NCBI RefSeq assembly: GCF_002761295.1
Contig: NZ_CP017881.1
Span: forward strand, 979,069 to 1,043,068
Direction: 5' to 3'
Source: Methanohalophilus portucalensis
GTDB taxonomy: Archaea; Halobacteriota; Methanosarcinia; Methanosarcinales; Methanosarcinaceae
Length of the DNA: 64,000 bases
The notes under the pieces were generated by a model that made no database searches, was not told the origin of the DNA, and saw only the letters and a program-made list of their open reading frames with translations. The position numbers and the translations under genes are program-made. Position 1 is the stretch's first letter. Every line of letters begins with the position of its first letter. Positions 38,960-46,543 of the stretch are shown here, piece after piece.

Positions 38960-39034
38960 TTTTTTACTAGCACTCCTTCGTCGATTATTTAAAAATAGAA
39001 AGGAGATCTTAGATCAAAAATTGTAATTAAGATC

Positions 39035-39931
39035 TCACTCAGTTAATTCCGGTTCACTTGTTTTAAGATCCTCTAGTTTTTTGGGATCCCGTACATCCTG
39101 GCCGGTTTTTCCCATGTACAGGAAAGTCCACCATATTGTGAATACTGCAGGTATTACCACAATACTCAGTACAGTGCTTATGATACTCCATATCACTGAA
39201 AGATACTCAAACGAGGCAAACAATGTACCAAGAGAATTGAGTGCAACAACCACCACAATGGTAAGTAACCACAGTATCACAACAGCGGCCTTGTTATTAA
39301 GAAAGAACCTGTACCCGGTCTTTAGAGCCTGAATCGGTCCGAGGTTGTCAACAACAAGTGCATAGTAGGATACTGCTAATATGATACTTATTGCAATACC
39401 ATAAATAATCCAGAGCAAAAATCCAGCACCCAGTACTAACAGATTTTGCATTATGACATCAATATTGGTAAGGTCACCTGCCTGCAAAATACCGGGTATG
39501 ACAAATATAACACCTGCCAGTATTATCAGGTAAAACAATATCTGTAACAGGAAATAATTGAAAAAATGTGTCTTGCCGGAATTGATCATCTCTTCATAAC
39601 TGGTTCTGCCAGTTAGTGCTACATCTTTTGCCATGCCTACCGCACCGGCTGTAAAAAATACTTCTATTAAAGAGCTGATAATCAGCAATATTGCAAATCC
39701 TCCGCCTAAGTACACAATATGTGGAGTGATTGCTTCAATGATATCGCCCATGACAGGTTCGGCCATCAGTGGCGCTACAGATGGTACTACTGCTGCTATA
39801 AACAGAAACATGTAAGCTATCCAGATAATACCTATTATGATAACCGAAAGAATGAAAGGAACTGATATCTTCAAATTCTTCGTCCAGGCAGTAAAACCCC
39901 GGTTTAATACTTCCTCTATGGTTATTGGCAT
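39035..39931 (-). CDS. multi-spanning membrane protein of the DUF7847 type
   Basis: A 298-residue membrane protein with six helices, opening with ITIEEVLNRGFTAWTKNLKI. A C-terminal cytoplasmic tail is charged (DPKKLEDLKTSEPELTE). GAGGGAGGATCAA precedes the ATG at 39931. Relatives in archaea and Gram-positives are annotated as membrane domains near glycerophosphodiesterases, without known activity; the family name is from memory. Confidence 0.65.
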   Translation of the reverse strand: MPITIEEVLNRGFTAWTKNLKISVPFILSVIIIGIIWIAYMFLFIAAVVPSVAPLMAEPVMGDIIEAITPHIVYLGGGFAILLIISSLIEVFFTAGAVGMAKDVALTGRTSYEEMINSGKTHFFNYFLLQILFYLIILAGVIFVIPGILQAGDLTNIDVIMQNLLVLGAGFLLWIIYGIAISIILAVSYYALVVDNLGPIQALKTGYRFFLNNKAAVVILWLLTIVVVVALNSLGTLFASFEYLSVIWSIISTVLSIVVIPAVFTIWWTFLYMGKTGQDVRDPKKLEDLKTSEPELTE

Positions 39932-40000
39932 TTGATCCTCCCTCTTAGTAATTAAACATATAGAGCTGTGCATTTACACATATCTTTTGGATGCTGATAG

Positions 40001-40053
40001 GATTCATCTCTTTGAAAAAGGAGATTCCTTACGTAAAGGAGGAGTATTTGACA
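40001..40053 (+). mobile_element. solo IS200/IS605-type end remnant
   Basis: GATTCATCTCTTTGAAA, then GGAGATTCCTTACGTAAAGG and GGAGTATTTGACAT, closely resembles 45172-45220 and the ends with GGTTGACA-type tails at 42.83 and 46.41 kb. A short TCCTT/AAGGA stem is visible. No transposase lies beside it. Confidence 0.5.
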
Positions 40054-40122
40054 TAAATCGGCTCATGAATGAAAACAGCCACACTTATATAACATAACTA
40101 ATATTTTTGTGCCATCATTAGA

Positions 40123-40197
40123 TGAAAGGGACCGGGCTAAAAACATTATTGTACCCCAATACACCACAATCCCCTCTATTTTCTCCGGTCCCTTTCA
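40123..40197. repeat. 13-bp perfect inverted repeat with 49-base spacer
   Basis: TGAAAGGGACCGG (40123-40135) and its exact complement (40185-40197) enclose a 49-base spacer with no coding signal. It may be a decayed small mobile element or a structured RNA. Confidence 0.55.
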
Positions 40198-40288
40198 CCC
40201 GATTATACCGCTCTTCTTCCAGTCCCCTATCATATCAGGTTAATTATAGGTGTATGTTTATTGCTGTGATATGTTTTCTACAGAGCGA

Positions 40289-40480
40289 TTATATCTGTGC
40301 CATATCTGCCAGACCAATCAGAATCACTCTTTCTTCCTCTGCGACCTGTCGCATCCGGGAAGTAAAACCGGCCCGGCTTATCAGGGCGAAATGTTCCTGG
40401 CTTTCAGGATACCAGTCCACAAAGCAGCCCCTTTCTTTCAGGGAATAGTACGCATCAGGTCCAACCTTTTGCACTTCCAT
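40289..40480 (-). pseudogene. 3' remnant of an ATPase_2/DUF234-type gene (copy 2)
   Basis: The minus frame reads FVDWYPESQEHFALISRAGF, then RMRQVAEEERVILIGLADM. It matches the C-terminal nuclease-like end of the ATPase at 46544 (LVDWYNMERSEYFMIVSKSGF). Only about 60 codons remain, with no ATPase domain. Confidence 0.7.
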
Positions 40481-40554
40481 TATTTGAGATGTTGTAAGTC
40501 TTTTTGTCGAAAGAGGTATATACTATCTTACTTGTAAGATATGTGGGGTATTTT

Positions 40555-40818
40555 ATGACTTTAATAGATGTAAAAAGTGTGACTGTCAGCAAAAAAGGGC
40601 AAATTACCATTCCCAGCGCATACAGAAATTGCGGTATGAAGATAGGCGACAGAGCAGCTGTTTTTGTGTATGATGATCACATTGAGATTCGACCTTTGTC
40701 TTTCATCGAAGAAGGATTAAGTTGTGCTATCGCTTCCCAGGAATCCCTTTCAAAAGAATGGGACACTCCTGAAGAAGATGCTGCCTGGGATCATTTGAAA
40801 GACTACCTGGGGAAGTAA
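40555..40818 (+). CDS. AbrB-type antitoxin
   Basis: An 87-residue SpoVT/AbrB-fold protein, with VSKKGQITIPSAYRNCGMKIGD followed by an acidic helical tail that would bind the toxin. The ATG at 40555 follows GTGGGG. It precedes a MazF-like toxin by three bases and probably represses the pair. Confidence 0.88.
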   Translation: MTLIDVKSVTVSKKGQITIPSAYRNCGMKIGDRAAVFVYDDHIEIRPLSFIEEGLSCAIASQESLSKEWDTPEEDAAWDHLKDYLGK

Positions 40819-40821
40819 TCG

Positions 40822-41145
40822 ATGATTTATAGAGGAAGCATAGTTATCATTCCTTTCCCCTTTACAGACAATAACAATAGCAAACTCAGACCGGCGATCG
40901 CTGTTTCTGATCAGATGAGGCGGGACGTGATACTGTGCCAGATTACATCCGGAAAACCTGCGGACAATTGTGCTGTCTATGTTTCAGATAGCGATCTATC
41001 TGAAGGCTCACTTCGCCAGGGTAGCTGGGTTCGGGTGAACAAAATATTCACAATGGACTCCAGCAATATCCTTAAAATAATTGGAAATGTTCATTTGTAC
41101 AAACAAAAAGAAATTCAGAATAATTTATTGAAACTTTTCCTGTAA
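40822..41145 (+). CDS. MazF/PemK-family mRNA interferase toxin
   Basis: A 107-residue PemK-like toxin: RGSIVIIPFPFTDNNNSKLRPAIAVS at the start, QITSG in the core and GSWVRVNKIFTM near the end. Such proteins cut mRNA at specific short sequences. Its gene is translated right after the AbrB-type antitoxin. Confidence 0.88.
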   Translation: MIYRGSIVIIPFPFTDNNNSKLRPAIAVSDQMRRDVILCQITSGKPADNCAVYVSDSDLSEGSLRQGSWVRVNKIFTMDSSNILKIIGNVHLYKQKEIQNNLLKLFL

Positions 41146-41150
41146 GTCTT

Positions 41151-41225
41151 TATCTGCCAGACCAATCAGAATCACTTTCTCTTCCTCTGTGACTTCCTGC
41201 ACCTGTTGAGTGAAACTGGCCCAAT
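41151..41225 (-). pseudogene. 3' remnant of an ATPase_2/DUF234-type gene (copy 3)
   Basis: The minus frame reads ASFTQQVQEVTEEEKVILIG then LADKDL, again the C-terminus of DUF234 ATPases. The stretch ATTCTGATTGGTCTGGCAGA is common to all three remnants. Confidence 0.65.
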
Positions 41226-41284
41226 CAACAAATTTACGGAACATGTTTCTTATGATTGTGTTTCGTATATTGATAATGGTACTG

Positions 41285-41340
41285 ATGGTGAACCGCCCCT
41301 ACCTTACGAAAGGGGCTTCCTGTTTCTTCTCTTTTCCTAA
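41285..41340 (-). mobile_element. solo IS200/IS605-type end remnant, minus orientation
   Basis: On the minus strand GAAACAGGAAGCCCCTTTCG, then TAAGGTAGGGGCGGTTCAC, parallels GAAACAGGAGACTCCTTCCG with TAAGGTAGG at 45187-45215 and the GAGGGGTAGTTGAC tail of the TnpB element. Confidence 0.45.
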
Positions 41341-41344
41341 CGGA

Positions 41345-41467
41345 CACAGGTCACAGGCATCCGGATTAACTGTCATATTTGCTGTAGCACTGACCGCGGG
41401 TGCAGCGCTCATTATAAAAAGGAAGGGGGAAAGTGTTCCAAATGCGGAAACACTTACACATCTTTAG
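41345..41467 (+). pseudogene. decayed PGF-CTERM tail
   Basis: About 20 codons read SGLTVIFAVALTAGAALIIK followed by a basic run, close to TPGFTAIFAVALIAGAALIM at 820-880. PGF has become SGL, and a non-homologous extension follows, so this is a degraded surface-protein tail with no upstream gene. Confidence 0.6.
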
Positions 41468-41789
41468 CAATAATTTTATCAGCATACTCGCAAGCCACAG
41501 GCAGCCTTACTAAATTCCCGGTATAGGTCATGTAAATCAGATAAAACCATAATACTAGACTGACCAAACCTATGAGGGAAGATATCACTCCTCCTAGAAC
41601 CGGGACCATTGACACTATGGTGTTCAGTATGGAAAGACCCCCAAATACAACGATCGACTGTGCTGCATTGAATCTCACGGATTTGTTCTCTTTCTCGATT
41701 AAAAGAAAAATTATGCCGGTAATAAAACCCAGGAGATAGGTCAATACACCAGCTATATTTTCCTCAAGCCCGATACTTGTTTTACTCAT
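41454..41789 (-). CDS. DUF4870 family membrane protein
   Basis: A 111-residue protein with three helices. The start SIGLEENIAGVLTYLLGFIT, then VRFNAAQSI, are the DUF4870 hallmarks. One base separates it from the lipoprotein gene upstream, so they are co-transcribed. Function unknown. Confidence 0.85.
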   Translation of the reverse strand: MSKTSIGLEENIAGVLTYLLGFITGIIFLLIEKENKSVRFNAAQSIVVFGGLSILNTIVSMVPVLGGVISSLIGLVSLVLWFYLIYMTYTGNLVRLPVACEYADKIIAKDV

Positions 41790-41790
41790 C

Positions 41791-42579
41791 TTAACCCGTC
41801 CTCGTTTCCACATAGATTATAATTTCATTCATTTCTGCATAATCCGAACTGGGCTGTGTTCCGATTTCTAAAGTTTTACTGTCTTTGGTGGCTGTCACAT
41901 ATATCATGACATCCCCTTTTTCAGTTAACATTTGGGATTGGATATTTTCCCATCCCTGTGTTTCCAGTTCATTTTCGTAGAAATTTTTTACATCTTCGGG
42001 ATTATCGCCACTTAAATAGTGCACTTGTTCCTGAGTAACATCCGAACCTGTCGTGAGTGAAGCATAGTCTGTCCTTACAGAGTCGGGATACCTGGGTGCA
42101 TCTGCAAAGTCCTGGCCATCCACATCCGTGGTAGGTGGAGCATCAGGTTCTTCTTCAGCAACCTGGGAACTTGTCCCATCATTGTTCATGTCAGCAACGT
42201 TTACTCCTTTTCTTGGACCGGTAATTACTGTAGCAGTCGTGATATTACCATTAACAGCTGTATTTATGCCCATAATTCTATCGTCTTTTCCAAGAGCAAC
42301 TCCTACTTTATATCCTGCAAAATCTCCTTCCCAGTCAGCTATAACTTCCCAACCTTCACTTTCTGCCGTTTGTTGCAGGTCATTTAGAACCTGGGAAGAA
42401 TCCTGTGTCTCGATTTCATACTGGGTCAGTGAAATGTTATCTCCCAGATTAATACTTCGAGTTTCTTCGTATTCAGAGGGTATATCATCAACAGCCGGGT
42501 CTCCGCTTGAACAACCACTTAATGCCATTGCGCCAATTATCATCAGAAGAACAAATAGGTACATTTTATTCGATGCCAT
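41791..42579 (-). CDS. predicted lipoprotein
   Basis: A 262-residue protein with a signal peptide and lipobox ALSGCSS, so Cys near residue 23 is likely lipid-modified. The start at 42579 has GGGGTG seven bases upstream. The mature region holds two alpha/beta units with SEGWEVIADWEG and TQGWENIQSQML, suggestive of an internal duplication. It probably works with the small DUF4870 membrane protein encoded next. Confidence 0.75.
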   Translation of the reverse strand: MASNKMYLFVLLMIIGAMALSGCSSGDPAVDDIPSEYEETRSINLGDNISLTQYEIETQDSSQVLNDLQQTAESEGWEVIADWEGDFAGYKVGVALGKDDRIMGINTAVNGNITTATVITGPRKGVNVADMNNDGTSSQVAEEEPDAPPTTDVDGQDFADAPRYPDSVRTDYASLTTGSDVTQEQVHYLSGDNPEDVKNFYENELETQGWENIQSQMLTEKGDVMIYVTATKDSKTLEIGTQPSSDYAEMNEIIIYVETRTG

Positions 42580-42826
42580 TTTCTTACACCCCATTTTATA
42601 AATTCATCTTTTGGAAGTGTGGTCTAAAGACAAAATAGTAAACCGCCCTTCGTTTAAAGATATGTAAATATATTTCACATAAATTTTTTGGGTTTTGGCT
42701 GCAAATGTTGTGGAAATAATAGAGGGCTGAGGTGGAATGAAAATTGAACACAAAACACGGGATTTCAGATATATCCTGAAGTATCAGAGGTGCTTGTCAG
42801 CCGGCCAGACAAATGTTAATTGACAT

Positions 42827-42861
42827 TCAAGCCCTTGCCATCAGGGAGGGGTGGTTGACAT
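42827..42861 (+). mobile_element. solo IS200/IS605-type right end inside a VapB-like gene tail
   Basis: TCAAGCCCTTGCCATCAGGG, then AGGGGTGGTTGACAT, closely matches the end of the TnpB element at 46413-46448 (ACAAGCCCCTTCCGGCAGGG, AGGGGTAGTTGACAT). There is no tnpB beside it. Read backwards it supplies the last codons and the stop of the antitoxin gene at 42841. Confidence 0.7.
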
Positions 42862-43068
42862 TTCGTCAATTGAGACAAACTGATCCTTTTCTTCCAGACG
42901 CTTGTACATTCTGTCCATGAATTCCTCCCTATCAATCAAATCCATCATCCTTGTGAGAATATCGCTATAGGTCTCCCCTTTATGGCCATAGTTTTTCAGC
43001 CTGTCTTTTATTGCCTTTGTTGTGGGGATAGTCGTTGCGTGGTTAATGCATGATAAAAAAATATCCAT
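42841..43068 (-). CDS. archaeal VapB-like antitoxin (orphan)
   Basis: A 75-residue protein with the archaeal antitoxin pattern TTIPTTKAIKDRLKNYGHKG, ETYSDILTRMMDLIDREEF and a negatively charged end. The last residues (STTPP) and stop are encoded by the solo mobile-element end at 42827-42861, so the natural C-terminus seems to have been altered by an insertion scar. A PIN-domain VapC does not follow. The start is uncertain. Confidence 0.65.
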   Translation of the reverse strand: MDIFLSCINHATTIPTTKAIKDRLKNYGHKGETYSDILTRMMDLIDREEFMDRMYKRLEEKDQFVSIDEMSTTPP

Positions 43069-43081
43069 ATCTGAACTGATT

Positions 43082-43477
43082 TCAGACAGCCACAGCCATC
43101 GTACCAGAACTTGTAGATGGCAACTTCATCTCATTTGCCCCGGTAATCGATAATTTTAATGGCAATTCGCGATTTCGTTTAGAAACTTCCAATAATAGTT
43201 TAATATTGATAGATTCTTCTGAAACCTTGATATCTGCCCTGATCTGTTTAAGATTCTTCATGTCATATTTGGAAATTCCAAATCTTTTGGCTGCATCAAG
43301 TATTTCAATCCCGACAATCGAATTGTCCATTCCAACATCCAATAAAACACCATCAATTTCTATAGAGGACTTGTATTGGACTCCTTTTGAAAATGCAAAA
43401 AAACTATCATTGAGTGAGTCATAATCCCAGTAGTCGCTCTTACTATTGATATTAATCACTTTTTGTGGCTCTGACAT
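43082..43477 (-). CDS. DUF2283 domain protein
   Basis: A 131-residue protein. Residues about 20-75 match DUF2283: YDSLNDSFFAFSKGVQYKSS then VLLDVGMDNSIVGIEILDAA. The second part is a beta-rich extension ending in a Ser/Ala stretch. DUF2283 proteins are often seen in toxin-antitoxin neighbourhoods, and this one sits between a DUF1828/1829 gene and a VapB-like gene on the same strand. Confidence 0.75.
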   Translation of the reverse strand: MSEPQKVININSKSDYWDYDSLNDSFFAFSKGVQYKSSIEIDGVLLDVGMDNSIVGIEILDAAKRFGISKYDMKNLKQIRADIKVSEESINIKLLLEVSKRNRELPLKLSITGANEMKLPSTSSGTMAVAV

Positions 43478-43550
43478 AAATCCTCCCAATTATTTTTCCA
43501 CATAATACAGATGCTGTATGTATGGACAGTACAAATCTAACCAAATTTAG

Positions 43551-44318
43551 TTAGCATAAGGCCATTTTTTTGGTATACTCAGGCATTAGTTCTTTTGCGG
43601 ATGTCAATGTTGAAAATTGCTTATCGACCCAATCCATGGATTGAGCTAAAACCTTTGGGCTAATGTTTTTACTTTCTTCAAAAACACCAATCGAATTAAA
43701 TGTGTATCCCCATTCTTTGAAGGCCAAACATGTTATGATAGCGTCTTTGCACCTGTAATCGCCTGTAAGTGCGAAAATCAATAGTGGCCGGTCTAAATCG
43801 ACATAACAATCGACAACATAGTTGCCGTCTGGGTCATGCTTTGGCTCACTGTAACTAAAAGTACATTTATCTCCAAATATATGTTTCATATATTCCTTAA
43901 AATCTTCCTTAAATAAAGAGGATATGTGCTGTTTTCTGATAAACGATAAATCTGTTATTTTTGTAAGTGCCTGTATGAAACTAAAAAGAGAATCCCCGTA
44001 TTGTTCATTTTCCACTCTAATAATCAGTTCGCCATTTATGTCTTCTATATTGTGTGTTTCCAATATATTATTGAAAAATGAACGTCTTTTTCCTTTTGTA
44101 GAAGGGATATCGAGATCATAATATGATAAATGCATTAAAGTATGACCTTCATCTGTAAAATGCCAACCGTCTTCATCTTTTTTTAGCACTATTACAAAAG
44201 AATCGCCATCATCAAATCCAAACGGAGTATCTACTACATATCGTTCAATTCCTTCTTGGAAAATCTCTAACTCCTAGCATACGGATTCCTTTAGAGTCTT
44301 TATCAGATCCTTTTCCAT
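43551..44318 (-). CDS. DUF1828/DUF1829 protein with an in-frame TAG at codon 15
   Basis: From the ATG at 44318, preceded by GGAGTG at ideal spacing, the frame reads 14 codons (ending KESVC), a TAG (44276-44274), then continues unbroken: ELEIFQEGIERYVVDTPFGF and on to 43551. The body has DUF1828 (WHFTDEGHTLMHLSYYDLD) and DUF1829 (VVDCYVDLDRPLLIFAL) features, a pair found in predicted antitoxins. The TAG is the only lesion. The gene is either read through, for example as pyrrolysine, or newly inactivated; a GTG at 44189 could make a shorter product. Confidence 0.75.
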
Positions 44319-44333
44319 ACTTGACACTCCGTT

Positions 44334-44801
44334 TCAATAATCATATATTGTTTTTCCTTCTATTTTTATATTGCAATCATACAACATGACGCTTAATGCA
44401 TCGTGCCAATTAGAATATGTGGATGCTTCTTCGGCATATCCATCAATATTATATCCCCTCAATTGATAGCGTTCTGTTGCTTTGTGTATATGGTACCCAA
44501 GAATTCTTTCTTTTTCAATTTTATTTTTGTGAGTATGGTTTTTTCCGTTGTACCGTCTCAAAATATACCAATATTTGCTTTGTGGTTCTTGATACATCAG
44601 AATTACTGAGAAATCAAATGGGTTGTTATCATTAACACGGATGCGGACTTGGAACTTATTTCCATTAGAAGACGTTAATGGTAAATCATATTCCTTGTAC
44701 TGCCTGCCTTTTTTCAATATTGGTCGAATATATTTTACAACCAACGCCGAAACTGGTTTTGTTTCACCAATCAGAGATTGTATTTTATGATCATTCAACA
44801 T
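44334..44801 (-). CDS. probable toxin partner of the DUF1828/1829 protein (DUF6978-like)
   Basis: A 155-residue basic protein: GRQYKEYDLPLTSSNGNKFQ, then YILRRYNGKNHTHKNKIEKE and HIHKATERYQLRGYN. From memory it resembles the DUF6978 family found beside DUF1828 proteins. The high Lys/Arg/His content and clustered His suit a nucleic-acid-acting toxin. Its stop is 15 bases before the next start on the same strand, so the two are probably one operon with toxin first. The family name is low confidence. Confidence 0.55.
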   Translation of the reverse strand: MLNDHKIQSLIGETKPVSALVVKYIRPILKKGRQYKEYDLPLTSSNGNKFQVRIRVNDNNPFDFSVILMYQEPQSKYWYILRRYNGKNHTHKNKIEKERILGYHIHKATERYQLRGYNIDGYAEEASTYSNWHDALSVMLYDCNIKIEGKTIYDY

Positions 44802-44980
44802 TATCTCGCGTTCTCAAGTGACGATCTCCTGACTTGTATCAGATTCTTTCAACCCACGTCCGTTAGGTGTATTTGATTTACAGCCAAATTAAGCATTATG
44901 GGTAAATTTGTTCACATGTTATTTATATTAAGTGAATAAAAATGGACATGATATATGTCCCTGTGCAAGTATGGAGCCGC

Positions 44981-45169
44981 TTATCTGCTGTAAGCAATCC
45001 TATCCAATTTCCTGGAAACCTCCGGCGTATAATAAACCTCCCCGCAGATATCACACACGTAGGCAGATACTCTCAAAGACACACGTTCCCCTTCCGCTTT
45101 TTTGACTTCAACTTCGGTGTTTTTCTAAACCAATCTGCCCTGGCAGAAATTACAACTGTCCGGTAACAT
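44981..45169 (-). CDS. YgiT-type zinc-finger protein with an in-frame TAG at codon 15
   Basis: From an ATG at 45169 the frame reads CNFCQGRLV, then TAG (45127-45125), then KNTEVEVKKAEGERVSLRVS, then YVCDICGEVYYTPEVSRKL. The two CxxC pairs and the spacing are those of YgiT/MqsA-type zinc-finger domains, and Glu is usual at the TAG position. Total length 62 residues. There is no frameshift. Either a mutant or a pyrrolysine-containing small protein. No DUF4258 partner adjoins it. Confidence 0.6.
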
Positions 45170-45171
45170 AT

Positions 45172-45220
45172 AGATTCATCTCTTTTGAAACAGGAGACTC
45201 CTTCCGTAAGGTAGGAAAGG
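45172..45220 (+). mobile_element. IS200/IS605-type end remnant upstream of tnpB
   Basis: GATTCATCTCTTTTGAAACA, then GGAGACTCCTTCCGTAAGG, repeats the 40001-40040 sequence with few changes. It lies about 65 bases before the tnpB start and may be the trace of an earlier element. Confidence 0.45.
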
Positions 45221-45284
45221 AATGTTTCTTACTTTTGTTTTGCATACTTATCACGTTAACTATTTAATGTATTGTGTCTAATAT

Positions 45285-46406
45285 ATGAGTATGGATAGGA
45301 CTATTAAATTGAAACTTGATGTGTCTGAAGAAGACAAAACAAGTCTCAAGAACACAGTTGTTTGTTTTAACAAAGTGTTCAATATAGTTGCTGAGTATGG
45401 GTTTGCCAATCATACTCATTCCAAAGTCTCTATCCATCACGCTACTTACAAAGACATTAGAGAACAGTATCCGGAACTTCCTTCTGCACTTGTTCAGGGT
45501 GCAAGGGATGTTGCCTGTGAAGCACTCAAGGCTGTTAAGAAAATGCGCCTTCCTGTGAGTAAACCATTCTCTGCAATCCGATACAATAAACGTGTTATCC
45601 GTATTATTTTTGAACATGGATTTGCTTCTATTGCATCTGCTGATGGTAGAGTGAAGGTTCACTTTACACTCCCTGAATACTACAAACAGTATGTAAATTG
45701 GGAAATCAGGAGTTCTACACTTAGATACGATACAGCAGATGATGTGTTTTATCTGCATGTCACTCTGCGTAAAGATTCTCCTGAACCAACTGGTGATACG
45801 ATTGTTGGTGTGGACAGGGGGATTGTTAATGTTGCAGTATGTTCCAATAATGTCTTTTTTAACAGTAAAGAGGTCAAAAATACAAGGGCTAAATATGCAC
45901 ATCTCAGGCGAGAACTTCAGTCCAAAGGCACCAAATCTGCTAAACGTCTCTTGAAGAAGATTCGCAGAAAGGAAAGACGGTTTGTGACTGATGTTAATCA
46001 TTGTATTGCCAAGGAAATTGTCAATATGCCATATGATGTGATTGCTCTTGAAGATCTGACAAGTATTCGTGTCCAGAACCGAAAGGGTAAGAATTTTAAC
46101 AGGAAACTCAACAATTGGAGTTTTTATCAACTGGAACAGTTTATCCGCTATAAGGCAGAAGCCATTGGAAAGCGGGTTATTTCTGTTGACCCCCGGTATT
46201 CCAGTCAGAAATGTTCCAAATGCGGACATACTTATAAGGGAAACAGGGATGGTAGTTCTTACCGTTGTCGCAATTGTGGATTTCAAATACATGCTGACCT
46301 CAACGCTGCACGAAACATTGCTCATGCAGGTATAACTTGCCTGAGTAGGCTGTCTGTCAACCAGCCGAATGTAGGGATGAATGCTGTACAGGATACAGCA
46401 CAATGA
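45285..46406 (+). CDS. tnpB: RNA-guided endonuclease TnpB
   Basis: A 373-residue IS200/IS605 TnpB. RuvC residues are intact: Asp177 in GVDRGI, Glu256 in ALEDLT, and Asp338 in HADLNAARN. The zinc finger has four Cys (CSKC at 310-313, CRNC at 328-331). An N-terminal WED-like region (TIKLKLDVSEED) and a central basic helical part (RRKERRF) are present. It cuts target DNA using an RNA from the element's right end, just downstream. No tnpA is near, so the element would depend on a transposase in trans. Confidence 0.93.
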   Translation: MSMDRTIKLKLDVSEEDKTSLKNTVVCFNKVFNIVAEYGFANHTHSKVSIHHATYKDIREQYPELPSALVQGARDVACEALKAVKKMRLPVSKPFSAIRYNKRVIRIIFEHGFASIASADGRVKVHFTLPEYYKQYVNWEIRSSTLRYDTADDVFYLHVTLRKDSPEPTGDTIVGVDRGIVNVAVCSNNVFFNSKEVKNTRAKYAHLRRELQSKGTKSAKRLLKKIRRKERRFVTDVNHCIAKEIVNMPYDVIALEDLTSIRVQNRKGKNFNRKLNNWSFYQLEQFIRYKAEAIGKRVISVDPRYSSQKCSKCGHTYKGNRDGSSYRCRNCGFQIHADLNAARNIAHAGITCLSRLSVNQPNVGMNAVQDTAQ

Positions 46407-46448
46407 TTTACTTACAAGCCCCTTCCGGCAGGGAGGGGTAGTTGACAT
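46380..46448 (+). ncRNA. omega RNA / right end of the TnpB element
   Basis: Directly after tnpB, ACAAGCCCCTTCCGGCAGGG folds on itself (GCCCCTTCC with its GGGAGGGG counterpart) and ends GGTAGTTGACAT. Such right ends carry the guide RNA scaffold of TnpB, with the guide taken from the flanking DNA beyond about 46448. The 5' boundary is a guess. Confidence 0.6.
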
Positions 46449-46543
46449 CTTCTGGATTGCCCAAATAATCTTTGTCTGGCAGGAATCCCTGGATTATCTG
46501 ATAAGGATTGATTTTATATATTATTGTTTTCACAATAATTGTT

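Larger units (their letters stand above)
39932..40288. other. 357-base accessory gap with mobile-element end and inverted repeat
   Basis: No coding frame is convincing. The gap holds the solo TnpB-element-like end at 40001-40053 and the 13-bp inverted repeat at 40123-40197. Confidence 0.5.

Noticed and set aside
45264-46448. 394-codon open frame opposite tnpB
   Set aside because: It is antisense to an intact TnpB with all catalytic residues, and its product is Cys/Phe/His-rich with no motif.
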